From NCBI GenBank assembly GCA_025769875.1, contig JAGFNK010000254.1, forward strand, positions 1 to 64,000: a DNA stretch of 64,000 nucleotides, given 5' to 3'. The notes beneath the pieces were generated by a model. The model was not told where the DNA came from. It worked only from the letters and a program-made list of their open reading frames with translations, and did not search any database. The translations under genes and the position numbers were made by a program. Origin of the DNA: Russula earlei. Lineage: Eukaryota; Basidiomycota; Agaricomycetes; Russulales; Russulaceae. Of this stretch, positions 1 to 10,438 are shown one piece after another. Within the stretch, counting starts at the first letter, position 1. Every line of letters starts with the position of its first letter.

Positions 1-343
1 TGCCTTCTGTAGAAGAGGCTTCTGTTTCTGATGGGGGTTCGTAAAGAGGGTCATTTTCCCTCCAGTAGCCTAATCCAAGGCTGTTCCTGATGAGTTCTAG
101 GTCCGTATGGGTGTAGAGCTGTCCTCTTCTGAGTTGTAGCTCAAACCAGCCGTTGTTGATAAATTCAACTGGTAATTCTTTGTTGTTTTCAGTGGTAATG
201 TAGCAGAGGAAGGTGTGGAAGCTGTCCCAAGTGGCAGTTCCAACAACATGTTGGGGGAGGTCTGGTGAGGGTCTAGGTTGGATGCGAACCCAGCAATTTG
301 GTGGTAATTCAAGGTTGATCTCCAGAATGGAGTAGGGAAGCTT
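1..343 (-). CDS. Partial ORF, probably N-terminal Gag of a Gypsy element
   Basis: An open frame on the minus strand runs without a stop from about 343 to the left window edge, over 110 codons. No start codon is identified and the product is cut by the edge. I see no catalytic motif. Its segment around NNGWFELQLRRGQLY, followed by SLGLGYWRENDPLY, lines up loosely with the degenerate N-terminal Gag of the Gypsy element at 45.4-45.6 kb, which has a WYVIDYHNGHPY stretch followed by VLGLGTKTDPY. It lies just left of LTR E copy 1, whose TATA-like box is also on the minus strand. The simplest reading is that the LTR is the 5' LTR of an element extending off the left edge. The Gag assignment is inference from weak resemblance. 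Confidence 0.4.
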
Positions 344-349
344 AGCTTG

Positions 350-1776
350 TGTTATGGCAGCGCGGCCGTAAGAGCGTTAGCTCAAGGTTCAGTGGGGGGC
401 CAGGTCCCTGTGACTTAGTTCAAGGGGTTCAGTGGGGCCGGATCAAGGAGACCAGATCAAAGGTTTAGCGTCTCAAGGCTGAGTCAGACAATGACTCAGT
501 CCACAGACAGAGTCAATCTTCTGGTTTCACAGAAGAGGAGGACGATGAGAGAGAAGCAGAGGAGGAAGAGGAACACAAAGGTCCCTTGTGATGAGCTCAA
601 GTCAAGCAGAGTGTAAGCCAGCACAAGCGAGTTGTGATTGAGAGAGAGTACAGGGCAAGGGATGCGACAGGAAATGGGACAAAGCTAAGCTTGGGGCATT
701 CCCCAGCTTCTACAGGCGCTTAAATACTGTATCTAGTGAGTGTCAAGACACGTACTGCTGATCACTAAGGACTCAGGAGCAGGTGGGCAAAGGTCGGAAC
801 AGATGATACGCGGCGAAGGCGGTGTTGAACAGGAGGACGAGCCAAACGACGAGGAGGTACCAGATGGGGACTGGTAAGTGTTGCAAGAGGCAGAGGCGAA
901 GACTGGAGGCCAGTGCAGCGAGGGGCTTTAGACAAGGCGGTCGTTGAAGAGTACCTTGGAGGCAAGGGAAGTCTTTAAACTGAGCGGTCGCAGGGGAGTA
1001 CCCAGGAGTATGAGAGTATCACAAATGGACAGTCTGACGACTGCCATGCTTCATTGGGGCTTATATACAGTGTACAGGGTCGATTACAAAGCACTGGGAC
1101 TATTCTAGACTCTTTGGTACCATCCAATAGGACTACAGAGGCATAAACTTGCTTATGCCAAGTTTCAGGCTTACTGAGCGCATTACTGATCATTGTGGAG
1201 CGATGACATCATTATGATGTCACTGTGGGGCGCTTAGTGAGCCTATGAGGTCACTGTGGAGTCGCTCAGTCAGCCATGATGTCATTGGAGCCTTGATGAC
1301 ATCAGATGATTTATGCAACAGTTTCTAAGAGTTTGTGCCGCTGTTTCGGGTCCATGGTGGCTGGGTGGCCATGTGGCTGCCACGCGATGATTACCCGATT
1401 AGGAAACCGGTGCCTGGTCGTGTTAGAGTGCTTTTGAAATAGCAATATCTTGTACCACAGGAGGGATAGCCCAGAAAATGGAAGGGAGTCGGCAATGCAA
1501 AGTGAGAGAGGTCTTTCTTGAGTAAAATAGGGCAATCCTTGGCCAGGACTTGGCCTTGGTTCGTAACAGTGAGGCTGTACAGTACCATATGTGGAACAAT
1601 AGATAGTACTAACCAGTAGCAAAAGGAGCTCGAACAATAGGTGAAACACAATGAGTAAAACAATAAGAAACCATCAATAACAAGGGATGGAACAGTAACC
1701 AAGGGTACAAGGGTGAAAAGTGGAGAACAATAAGAAATGTTTCAGGGACAAACCGAAAGAGGGGTAGATCACAACA
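350..1776 (-). mobile_element. LTR family E, copy 1, interrupted
   Basis: TG...CA-bounded repeat of about 594 bp once the insert at 741-1573 is removed. It aligns end to end with copy 2 at 1828-6929. A TATTTAAG box on the minus strand gives the orientation. The flanks (GCTTG left, GTAAC right) do not match, so this is either one LTR of an element running off the left edge or a rearranged copy. Its sequence around 1590 (GTGGAACAATAGATA) preserves the uninterrupted site that the Copia element hit in copy 2. Confidence 0.75.
741..1568 (-). mobile_element. Solo LTR, family A (TSD GTGAG)
   Basis: 828 bp, TGTCAAGACA at the left end and TTCGTAACA at the right, with perfect 5-bp target duplications GTGAG at 736-740 and 1569-1573. 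The TATATAAG box reads on the minus strand. It is the same family as 46452-48113, 47142-47970 and 61480-62308. No internal domain is present, so it is a solo LTR. It interrupts LTR E copy 1. Confidence 0.92.
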
Positions 1777-2247
1777 GTAACCATCCTCAGTCAAAGTGTC
1801 TTGAGTGAGTCTTTGACCTTGCATGCATGTTACAGTGTTGTGGCCATTGGAGCGTTAGCTCAGAGTTCAGTGGGGCCAAGTCCCTGTGACTTGGTTCAAG
1901 GGTTCAGTGGGGCTGGCTCAAAGAGACCAGATCAATGGTTTAGCATCTCAAGATTGAGTCAGACAATGACTCAGTCTGTAGACAGAGTCAATCTTCTGGT
2001 TTCACAGAAGAGGAGGATGATGATGAGAGAGAGGCACAGGAGGAAGAGGAACACAAGAGTTCCTTGAGGTGTGCTCAGGTCAAGCAGAATGTAAGCCAGC
2101 ACAAGCAAGTTGTGATTTGAGAGATTATACAGGGCAAGGGATGTGACAGGAAATGGGACAAAGCTAAGCTTGGGACATTCCCCAGCTTCTACAGGTGCTT
2201 AAATACTGTATGTAGTGAGGCTGTACAGTACTATATGTGGAACAATA

Positions 2248-2496
2248 TGTTGGACGTGCAGCCGCTAAGTGCCGTGCGAACGGACAATCCGGACCATACA
2301 TGTAAATAATTAGAATAATTTAGTTATCGTGTTTGTTTCCTCAGTCTTTTACACACAAGACTGAGGTCAGTACTACACATTCCTTTACACTCTTTTAAAG
2401 CTAATACTGTACATAGCTATCATCCCTATAGGTTAGATAACTAACCAATACAGTCTTTTACACACAAGACTGAGCTCTTATTCTATAGCTCCAACA
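2248..2496 (+). repeat. Copia 5' LTR
   Basis: 249 bp beginning TGTTGGACGTGCAGC and ending CTATAGCTCCAACA. It contains two copies of the motif CAGTCTTTTACACACAAGACTGAG-like (near 2342 and 2453), each able to fold as CAGTCTT...AAGACTG. The same LTR occurs at 6505-6753 and 9141-9387. Confidence 0.95.
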
Positions 2497-2498
2497 GA

Positions 2499-2514
2499 TT
2501 ATGAGACCTGGTCA
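2499..2514 (+). other. Probable primer-binding site, initiator-tRNA-Met half type
   Basis: Two bases after the 5' LTR the sequence reads TTATGAGACCTGGTCA. TTATGAG is the complement of the CTCATAA anticodon loop of eukaryotic initiator tRNA-Met. Copia-group elements are known to prime from a tRNA cleaved in the anticodon loop. Assignment by complementarity only. Confidence 0.55.
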
Positions 2515-2707
2515 TCCCTGACATCATGAACTCCCACCAGCTTCCAAATCGCATAACAAAATGCCATGAGCGCCCCCACAGCAACCGCAAATGTTGCGCC
2601 CTCGAGAGGCAGCCACGCTCCCACTGTAGGAGCTGCAGGAAAAACTTACATGGGCGGCCAACACTGGTTATGACAGACCACTCTTCGAAGGTGGCACAGT
2701 CACGTAC

Positions 2708-3214
2708 ATGCAATGGAAAGCTAATATAGAGGCACTGTTCAAAACAAATGGCCTGATGGAAATCATAAGAGGGACATACTCAAAACTGGACCCCAGCAAT
2801 GACCCAAGCGGCTTCGCCGACTGGGAGCAGAAAGATCACGAAGCACATGCCCACATTTTACTGACATTAAACGGGCATGCTCTCGACACTGCCCTAGGCA
2901 TTGCTGGAGCCAAAAACACTTGGGACACACTCAAAAAGCACTTTGCCAGAAAGGGCGAGCAATGCGTTGCACACCTACTGACGGACCTATACTGGGAAAT
3001 GGAACCCATGGCTCCCCAGATATTACGACAGCTACATGCCACCCAAACCCTCGAGAAATTTGGTTACCCAATAGATGAGAAAGTCCTCATCTGGATGCTA
3101 ATTCTCGTGCTACCAGAAAAGATGGCCAAACTCAAGGCCACTCTTCACTCAACGCCACCCAGCCATCTAACAGCTGAGCATGTCACGGACCACATCCTCC
3201 ACGAGGAGTGTTGA
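2708..3214 (+). pseudogene. Copia Gag (UBN2/retrotran_gag_2-like)
   Basis: A 168-codon open frame with the layout of Copia Gag: an opening substrate-like stretch, a DWEQKDHEAHAHILLTL core, then GAKNTWDTLKKHF, which matches the conserved A-x-x-x-W-x-x-L-x-x-x-F pattern of this family. The normal Gag is longer and ends in a CCHC knuckle. Here the frame ends at 3214 and the following sequence is histidine-rich repeats rather than a clear knuckle. It lies directly downstream of the LTR and PBS. Confidence 0.75.
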
Positions 3215-3859
3215 ATCCGATTGACCAATGACACGGCCACACCTCACCATGCAAAGGTGGCCCAAATGGGAAAGGACCGGGAGGCACAGAATGAGAAACG
3301 CACACCAAAGTGCACTCACTGCAGATGCAGGGGGCACAATACACACAAATGCTGGAAAATCCAGAGGACAAAGCAGCAGCAGCTATGACTGGCACAATTG
3401 CGCACAACACAGCGACGCCCACGCCCACTATGACTGGCATGGGTGTGCACAACAGCAGCAACGCCCATGCCCACTATGACTGGCACGGGTGCGCACAACG
3501 CAGCAACTGCCCATGACCACTGGGACTGGCACAAGCACACACATTGTAGCGACGCCCACAGCTCAGCTACCAGCCAGCGCTGCCATCGCATACGTCCACA
3601 CATCCGATAACAGCATCTCATTACATCTGGCAGTTGAAGATGAGCTGATCCGTGCGGCCACAACTCAGGAGCAGCTACGAGCCGCTGATCTCAGAGACAG
3701 CTGGCTCCTCAACTCTAGAACCTTGTGCATCATGACATCCCATCATGATTGGTTCATACACCTCACCCCACTCGCATCACCCATTCTAGTTGCCTTAGGC
3801 AACAATAGTGCCATAACCGCCACCGGAACCGGGCAAATACGAGTCCAGATGCACGCAAA

Positions 3860-4070
3860 TGGTGCGCGGAGTATTGCATTACTCTGCGACAGTCCTGTAT
3901 GTCCCAGACCTCAAAGGGAACCTCTTATCAGGTCTCCCATTTCATCCAACGTGGGGTGGCAGTGCAATTCCAGGGAGAGACATGTGGAATATACGACAAG
4001 AACCAATTGATATGTGAGGGAACATTACATGAAAGCTTGTACATCATGGCCATGCAAACAGCCAAACCCG
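3860..4070 (+). pseudogene. Copia protease end / gag-pre-integrase fragment
   Basis: In the frame around 3899-4060 a stretch reads VSHFIQRGVAVQFQGETCG then IYDKNQLICEG. This resembles the segment between protease and integrase of Copia Pol (the L-x-S-V-x-x-L...G pattern followed by the gag-pre-integrase region). The rest of Pol downstream is out of frame or absent. Degenerate. Confidence 0.55.
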
Positions 4071-5790
4071 AGTCAGTGCACACAGCGACGCTAGACCAAT
4101 CCCTCACGGAAGGCAGCCACAAATTTGAAGCTGCCCTTACCACACGCACAATGGCCTCCAAGGCCTCCCTCGACACTTGGCACCAACTGCAGTCGGACAC
4201 TCAGCTTCCGACCATGCAACACAAATGCTACAAAAAGAAATGGTCAAAGGCATAGAAACAAGCAAGACCCTGAAGACACTGGAAATGCGTGCTGACACTG
4301 CATTAGACTGGGACCTCTCGGACACATGTGGGAAACCACCTACTAGAACACCCCAGCTTTCCGACTGGGCAAAAATGGAACTGTGGGAACACGCCGGCAG
4401 GCTGAAGCAGCAAGTCCGAAAGCACCCCAGCACCCCCAACCATACACTGCGTGTGTTGAGCCCATGACCAGCCAATGCTTGAAGACCTCCCGTATGAATG
4501 GAGGGGGCGATCACACCAGGCGAGAAGCACAAACATCCCTAGCTGAAAGGGGATGCATGCATCAAATTAACACCCTGGGTATGCCACAACACATCAAAGT
4601 TGCAGAACGCGCGACCCGGACACCTCTTAATAGGGTCCAGGCGACACGTACAGACGCAAAACCATCCACGCACACCTTGGACGACTTGATGCTTGAAGAG
4701 GCACGGAGCAGGGACAACCCCGACCCCTCTTGGCCACACGTCCTCGGAACGCGCATGTCCATGCACGCCCCAGAGAAGAGACTCACCAAGTTGACCCGAA
4801 GGTCACTGGTGCACATGTTCCTGGGCCACACATATAACCATCAGGCATACAAGCCTGCACATCACACCACCCCCCACATCCCTGAACCCTGCAATGTCGT
4901 ATTCAACGAAGGGGGCCCCACATCACGCATCGAGCACGTGATCCTCAAATTTGACAACACAGCCAAAAGTGTCAGGGATGGGAAAAGGAGAGCAGAATTG
5001 AGGGGGCAGAGAAGGCAAAACTGGCGGACAGCATGGAAGTGCCACTGCACGCAAAGCCGCAAGGCGTCAGAGCAGACAAGCTTCTGCCCGTTCAGCCTGA
5101 GACAGGTGGACAGCGCGGAACAGTCGCTGCACCCCAAACTGCAAGGTGTCGGAGCAGGCGATTCCCTGCCCATTAAGCCTGCAGCACCACATAGTCAGCC
5201 TACAACTCACAAGGCAGAAAGCCCACCTGCACAATCCACCACGGGACGACCAAAGCATGCTACACACGCGCACTCACACTCGACCACGGTGACGAAGCGG
5301 AGGAGTTGGATGAAGTGGAAGCGGAAATGGCACCACACTGCCGAACCACAAGACACACAGAAACGCGATAACAACACACCCAAGGACCTAGATTCCTCAT
5401 AATCTGAAATGTTCCCCAAATGCACCACATGCACACCTGTCCGCGACAAGGACGCTTGCCATTCCGCCATCCCACGTGAGCACCGAATGAGACGTACTGA
5501 GCAGGGAAATGTGGCACACAAAATGTTGCCAGCTAATCCCAAGTCCTACACTGCAAGGCGACAGCCCATGCAGATTCTGCAGAGTGGGCAAAGGTGCGCA
5601 ACAAGGAGAAATGCGTGTCCGAAGACACAGGCATTCCCAAAACCATGCCACGCCCACAGAACGGAGCCGCAGCGGGGACGCAAGTAGACCTTCCAAATGA
5701 AAAGGTCAAATCACAAAATTCGAAAAATGCAAGGCCCACGTTATCACACAGGGACTCACCTAAGTCGAGGGCAACGACCCCAACAAAGTC

Positions 5791-6480
5791 ATGCCAGTCA
5801 AAAGACTGGCACTCCCTTGCACCCTGGCCCTAGCCACAGAACGAAGCCTAGAAGTCCATCACATGGACATTGAGTCCACCCACCTAAATGGAGACTTGAT
5901 GGACGAGATCTTCACAGAAGCGTGCCCAGGGAATCACCACCGATGCACACGCAAATGGGTGACCCAGTACACCCAAGGTACGAGCGATCACCACCCGACC
6001 TTCCAGCATGACTCCAGCACCCAGCCGATCCCAGTCAGATATGTTGACCCCAACTGGACCTGGCAAAGTCCACCTTGGACTTCATCTAAATACTGACAGG
6101 TGGGGCCATAAACTGGAGCCGAAGGGAGCAAGCCCCAGTTGCACACTTGAGCACTGAGGTGGAGCACACCACAGGGCGCACGCGCTGCCGAAGAAGCTGC
6201 AAGGCTGAGGCAATTACTCACCGGATTGGGTCAAGACACCCATCTCCTCATGATCTCCCCACATTGACAACCAGTCGACCATTGCCATTGCCAGGAACCT
6301 CAAGTTCCATGACCGCACCAAATGCGCTGAGGTGCAACACCACTTCTTGCAGCAAAGAGTCAACTTGCAGGGGATCAATCTTACTTACACTCCATCAGAA
6401 GGGGAAATATCTGGTGTATTGACAAAAGGTCCCAGCTGCAAGAAGTACAAACGTCTTCGCGATGGAGATGGGAGGGAACA
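5791..6480 (+). pseudogene. Copia RT and RNase H remnants
   Basis: At 5791-5920 a short stretch reads EVHHMDIESTHLNGDLMDEI, the hallmark start of the Copia RVT_2 palm (H-x-MDV-x-xA-F/Y-LNG-x-L). The YxDD region is missing. At 6300-6470 two frames carry the RNase H tail, including the HHFLQQRVNLQGINLTYTPS and GVLTKGPSCKKY patterns. The polypurine-like GAGGGGGCA sits immediately before the 3' LTR at 6505. Confidence 0.7.
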
Positions 6481-6504
6481 TGCACCACTTGGGCTGAGGG
6501 GGCA

Positions 6505-6753
6505 TGTTGGACGTGCAGCCGCTAAGTGCTGTGTGAACAGACAATCCAGACCGTACGTGTAAATAATTAGAATAATTTAGTTATCACGTTCGTTTCCTCA
6601 GTCTTTTACACACAAGACTGAGGTCAGTACTACACATTCCTTTACACTCTTTTAAAGCTAATACTGTACATAGCTATCATCCCTATAGGTTAGATAACTA
6701 ACCAATACAGTCTTTTACACACAAGACTGAGCTCTTATTCTATAGCTCCAACA
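6505..6753 (+). repeat. Copia 3' LTR
   Basis: 249 bp, same length as the 5' LTR and nearly identical to it. Followed directly by the target duplication CAATA at 6754-6758. Confidence 0.95.
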
Positions 6754-7808
6754 CAATAGATAAAAGGTAAGCCAATAGCAAAAGAGGATCAACCACAGAT
6801 GAAACACAAGAAGGTAAAGCTGTCAATCAATATCAAGGGATGAAATGGTAACCAAAGGGACAAGGGTGACAGGAGAGAACAAGAACAGAAGAGGTCAGTG
6901 ATGAACCAACAAGGGGGTAGATCATAACAATGCATGTGATCCCATCATCACAAAGGGGGGTGTGCATGTTCTGAGGTGTTGTCATGTGTTGGAATGCAGG
7001 CACAGTGTGAGGAATGTGTTGTTGCATGGTGTTGCCAGGCATTGGCCATGTTCCTGTTATTGAGGGGTAAAACATATTGCAGGGATTAGCAATGGACCAG
7101 GTATGGACACGTGTGTGTTTTTGGTGATCACAGCATTGAGGTGACAGGTGTAACAAAGCTAGGCTTTGGAAGAATATAGTAGGAGGCTGTATGTACTGTA
7201 AAGGGTAGATGAAGTGTTACTGGTGGCAATGAGTGGGCACTAGTTGGCATGGTCAAAATGCCACACAAGGGTGGTCATCTGGCTTTCGAGCATTGGGGGG
7301 CTTTTGCCCAATGAGGCAGTGGTGGGTGGGCATGCTCATGCGCATGGGTGGTAGCATCATCAGAGGTGGAGGAGCAGGTGTGCACGTTGAGGGTGAGAGG
7401 CAGAGGGCTAGGTGTGTGCATTGAAGGCAAGAGGTGGAGGGCATGGAGTTGTTTGTGTGCTTGACATGATGGTGAGAGAGAGGGAGTTGCAGGCATGTGT
7501 GTCAGGTGTTCAGTGGTAATGTCATCAGAGGTGGAGGAGAGGGTGTGGAGGCGATTGTGTGTGTGATGTAGTGAGAGAGAGGGAGTTGTGTGTGCATGTG
7601 CCTGTCATTGTTGGTCAGGTCAAAAAAAAGAGGCTCTTGTCTTGCAGGTCGCCCTAGTGACTGAGCCAAGCATGCCCATGTCATGCCAAGGTCACGCAGG
7701 TGTGGGGTGGGATGGCCACTGTCAGCTCCCAGGTTCACAACCTGAAGCAGCAAGTGGCAAGAGATGCCCAAAACTCACCCACTGGTTCATCCATCCATGC
7801 AACACCAC

Positions 7809-8168
7809 CTACAATGCCCCTCCCCTCCCACCCCACAGTCCATGCCGTCTTCTGGCAGCTGACCCCTGCACCACACCTTCAGGCAGGCCAATGAACCTGG
7901 GCACCATCTTGGGCTCCACAGCGATTGTCATGTGCACATATGTCTCTTGCAGGTCTGTGGTGGCAGTGGTGGCCCCATCAGCACCATTGCCCATCATGGC
8001 GGTGGTGGCTGCCAGCTGCTGCAATGGGCCCAGCACATCATGCTCAAACACATCCCACTCCATCTCAAATTGGGACTTGGGCACCACCATGTTGTGGCTG
8101 ATCTCCATGTCCTGGTCCTGGTCCTGGTCCTGGTCCTGGTCCATCCTGTCTTCCTCTTTGTCTTGCAC
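7809..8168 (-). CDS. Doubtful hypothetical ORF with Asp-Gln repeat
   Basis: A 119-codon frame whose start region encodes alternating Asp-Gln from the CTGGTC microsatellite, followed by EISHNMVVPKSQFEMEWDVF. I recognise no domain. It lacks splice signals tying it to a larger gene and lies in repeat-rich DNA, so it may be a chance ORF or an exon of a dead transposon gene. Confidence 0.15.
   Translation of the reverse strand: MQDKEEDRMDQDQDQDQDQDMEISHNMVVPKSQFEMEWDVFEHDVLGPLQQLAATTAMMGNGADGATTATTDLQETYVHMTIAVEPKMVPRFIGLPEGVVQGSAARRRHGLWGGRGGAL
8111..8142 (+). repeat. CTGGTC microsatellite
   Basis: Five uninterrupted hexamer units of the CCTGGT/CTGGTC type. On the minus strand they encode the Asp-Gln run of the ORF at 7809-8168. 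Confidence 0.9.
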
Positions 8169-9140
8169 CCCCCCAGGTGGTCATGGTGGCATTGGTATTG
8201 GTGTTGGCAGCAGGTGTGCAGGATCTGAGAAAAAGTTGGTGGGGAAGGGACGAGATGCCATCTCACTTTCCATGATGCACTGCCTCTTCCCAGGATGCCT
8301 GACCTCCATCGCCATCATCATCATCACTCAACAGCATCCATATAGTTGAGGGTTGGATAGAGGCATAGGGGCATGAGTGCATGAGCCACAGGGCCCACAG
8401 TGGGTAAGCAAAGGGGAGACAGCTTGCATACTGAGTGGTGGTGTAAAAAAAAAAAGAAACCACAGAAATGAAAACAAGATAATGCATGTGCAAATCCATT
8501 CCAGCTGAGTCAGAAATGTGGGTAATGGGGTGGAGGCTTGTCCAGGGAGGCAGGCAGTCATGTTGGCCATGGAGAGAGGTTTAGTGGGAAGGAGAGGGGA
8601 GGAGAGGATGGATGAGAGAGCATGAGTGAACAACTGCAGATACTGCTGACACAGCTACAGTTTGGTTGCCATCAGTCCGGTCTGGTTGGGTCCACAGTCT
8701 GATTTTGGTCCAATGGAGTGGACTTTTAAACACTACATAGGATGTACCAAATAGGTCCTCACCACACCACTATATCAGCCCACATTTGTCACATGACCAA
8801 ATCTTTGTAAGCTACTAAATATGGAAATGTCATAGTGGGGGAGAGGTGTCAGAGCTCAAATTATCCCAAACTGTTCATTTTCATGTGACTTGCCACTTTC
8901 CATTTTTGGATTTCATTTTTTTGAGTGTGATATTTTGAACAAGAACTCAGCAGTTCACTACCATCTCAGTAGTTACAAATGTCACAAAAATAACAGACAT
9001 AACACATGCCAAATTAAAAAGTCTTTGGTTGGGATGAAACATCCCCACCTTATTTACAACAGCAAATTAGGTAGGGACCAGAGAAAACAGTTGGAATGGT
9101 AGCATCTAATTGAGTAGATGACAAGGAGAGACTTGGCTTG

Positions 9141-9387
9141 TGTTGGACATGCAGCTGCTAAGTGCTGTGCAAACTGGACAATCCAGACCATACATGTAAA
9201 TAATTCAAATTTAGTTATTGTTCATTTTCCCTCAGTCTTTTACACACAAGACTGAGGTCAGTAGTACATTCCTTTATAGCTTCCTTTAAAGCTAATACTG
9301 TACATAGCCATAATTCTACAGGTTAGCTAACTAACCCAATACAGTCTTTTACACACAAGACTGAGCTCTTATTCTATAGCTCCAACA
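9141..9387 (+). mobile_element. Solo Copia LTR (TSD GCTTG)
   Basis: 247 bp matching the LTRs of the Copia element at 2248-6753 from TGTTGGACATGCAGC to CTCCAACA, with perfect duplications GCTTG at 9136-9140 and 9388-9392. It is slightly more diverged from those LTRs than they are from each other, so it is a separate, probably older insertion reduced by LTR-LTR recombination. Confidence 0.93.
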
Positions 9388-9392
9388 GCTTG

Positions 9393-10438
9393 GTGGCAAT
9401 AATTGGCTTTGCCTTCAGCTGAGTTGGACTCCAATGGAATTAGAGGGGGAGACAGAGATGATATATTTGCTTCACAACTGACAGTGTATGCTATTTAAAT
9501 TGAATCTGAATCACGGAAAGGAGATACTTCAAGGGAGGCAAGAAGGGGAGTGTGAGATGGGAGTGTGAGACACTGAAGGGATACATGTATGGAATTAAGT
9601 TGTAATAAAGGCTGATTGTAGATGAAAAGATGAGGGGCAGTATAGTAAAAGTATGAAAGGAAAATAGAGTCATAAGTATCATACCTGATGCTCAAAACCA
9701 AGCTAAAACTTCTGTGGAATGTCCATGAGGTGGGGATGGGGCAGTGAGGCCACAGAATGAGGGATGTTCATGTTTGGTGTGTCAACAAGCAAGCCTGACC
9801 ATTTGAGCCCAGGTAAGACAGTTGAAGTGGTGCAATGGCATCAGGCAGGCTGGGGCATGTATGCATGATGAAAGAAATTCAAGGCTGGTCAAGATGGCAG
9901 CAAGATGTTGGTGAAAGAAGAACAGAGGGGAGAAGGTGAGGCAGCAGAGGTGGAAGTGATGAAAGAGAAACAAAAATAATGATGCAGGTGGAGTGGGAAT
10001 GAAAGGCAGCTGGAGACAGAAGTGAAAGGCTTGGGTGTGGTGCAAGCAAGAGGCAAGCGATGGTGACCATGGCTCCGGAAGCCAAAACACTATAAAAATG
10101 CTATACGCGATTTTTAACCGACACAGAGTTCTATTCTATCATCTGCACAAATTCCGGAGTTGATGCACGGTTCCCGATGGAATACGCGAAGACCTATGTA
10201 TCGGAGTGGTCGAATTGCAACAACGGTTACACTGTCAATGTGATAGATACTCCACTCAATAACAAAGCAAAGCGCTCGATATAGGATAATAGCGGATAGC
10301 GTGCTGGCTCATGCATGAGGTATGTTGTCATTGATCGCTTTCAGGAGATCGGCCGCCGCCTGAGCACTTCCTACCTGAGACCCAGGGAAAAAATCATGAC
10401 TAGACTGTTAGCCGAACGTATTGGACCGCCTTAAGCGG
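9393..10438. other. Transition from repeat DNA to gene island
   Basis: No gene supported. Up to about 10090 the sequence is purine-rich repeat-like DNA similar in texture to 7.2-9.1 kb. From about 10090 the composition changes to the balanced sequence typical of the genes that follow. The last 300 bases probably hold the 3' UTR of the YRB2-like gene. Confidence 0.4.

Larger units (their letters stand above)
2248..6753 (+). mobile_element. Ty1/Copia retrotransposon, decayed (TSD CAATA)
   Basis: The element is 4.5 kb, with two 249-bp LTRs and 5-bp target duplications CAATA at 2243-2247 and 6754-6758. Internal remains in order are: a Gag-like ORF (2708-3214), a gag-pre-integrase-like fragment (about 3890-4060), a short RT fragment around 5791-5920 and an RNase H tail around 6300-6470. 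The integrase core and most of RT are missing or unrecognisable and frames are broken, so it is non-autonomous or dead. The two LTRs remain very similar with few differences, which suggests it is not ancient; internal deletion may pre-date the last transposition. Confidence 0.93.
1828..6929 (-). mobile_element. Solo LTR, family E, copy 2 (TSD ATGCA), split by Copia
   Basis: Two halves, 1828-2247 and 6759-6929, form a 591-bp LTR that matches copy 1. Target duplications ATGCA lie at 1823-1827 and 6930-6934. The Copia element 2248-6753 and its CAATA duplication sit between the halves. The perfect TSD shows that LTR E inserted first and the Copia element later. Confidence 0.9.
6935..9140. other. 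Non-coding, low-complexity transposon-flank DNA
   Basis: About 2.2 kb without a supportable gene. It is G/T-rich on the plus strand, with long runs of GTG and GAG words and two imperfect repeats of a GAGAGAGAGGGAGTTG-centred block near 7470 and 7570. A CTGGTC microsatellite lies at 8111-8142. An open minus-strand frame (8168-7809) is described separately. The sequence resembles old repeat remains. Confidence 0.5.

Noticed and set aside
3228..3516. His/Thr-rich repeat ORFs after the Copia gag, considered as a zinc-binding domain
   Set aside because: They derive from a degenerate tandem repeat around TGACTGGCA and CACAAC words and lack CCHC spacing.
7588..8349. 253-codon plus-strand ORF with a WSWSWS run
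   Set aside because: Complement of the CTGGTC microsatellite region with low-complexity Ser/Thr/Pro. No start context, splice pattern or domain.
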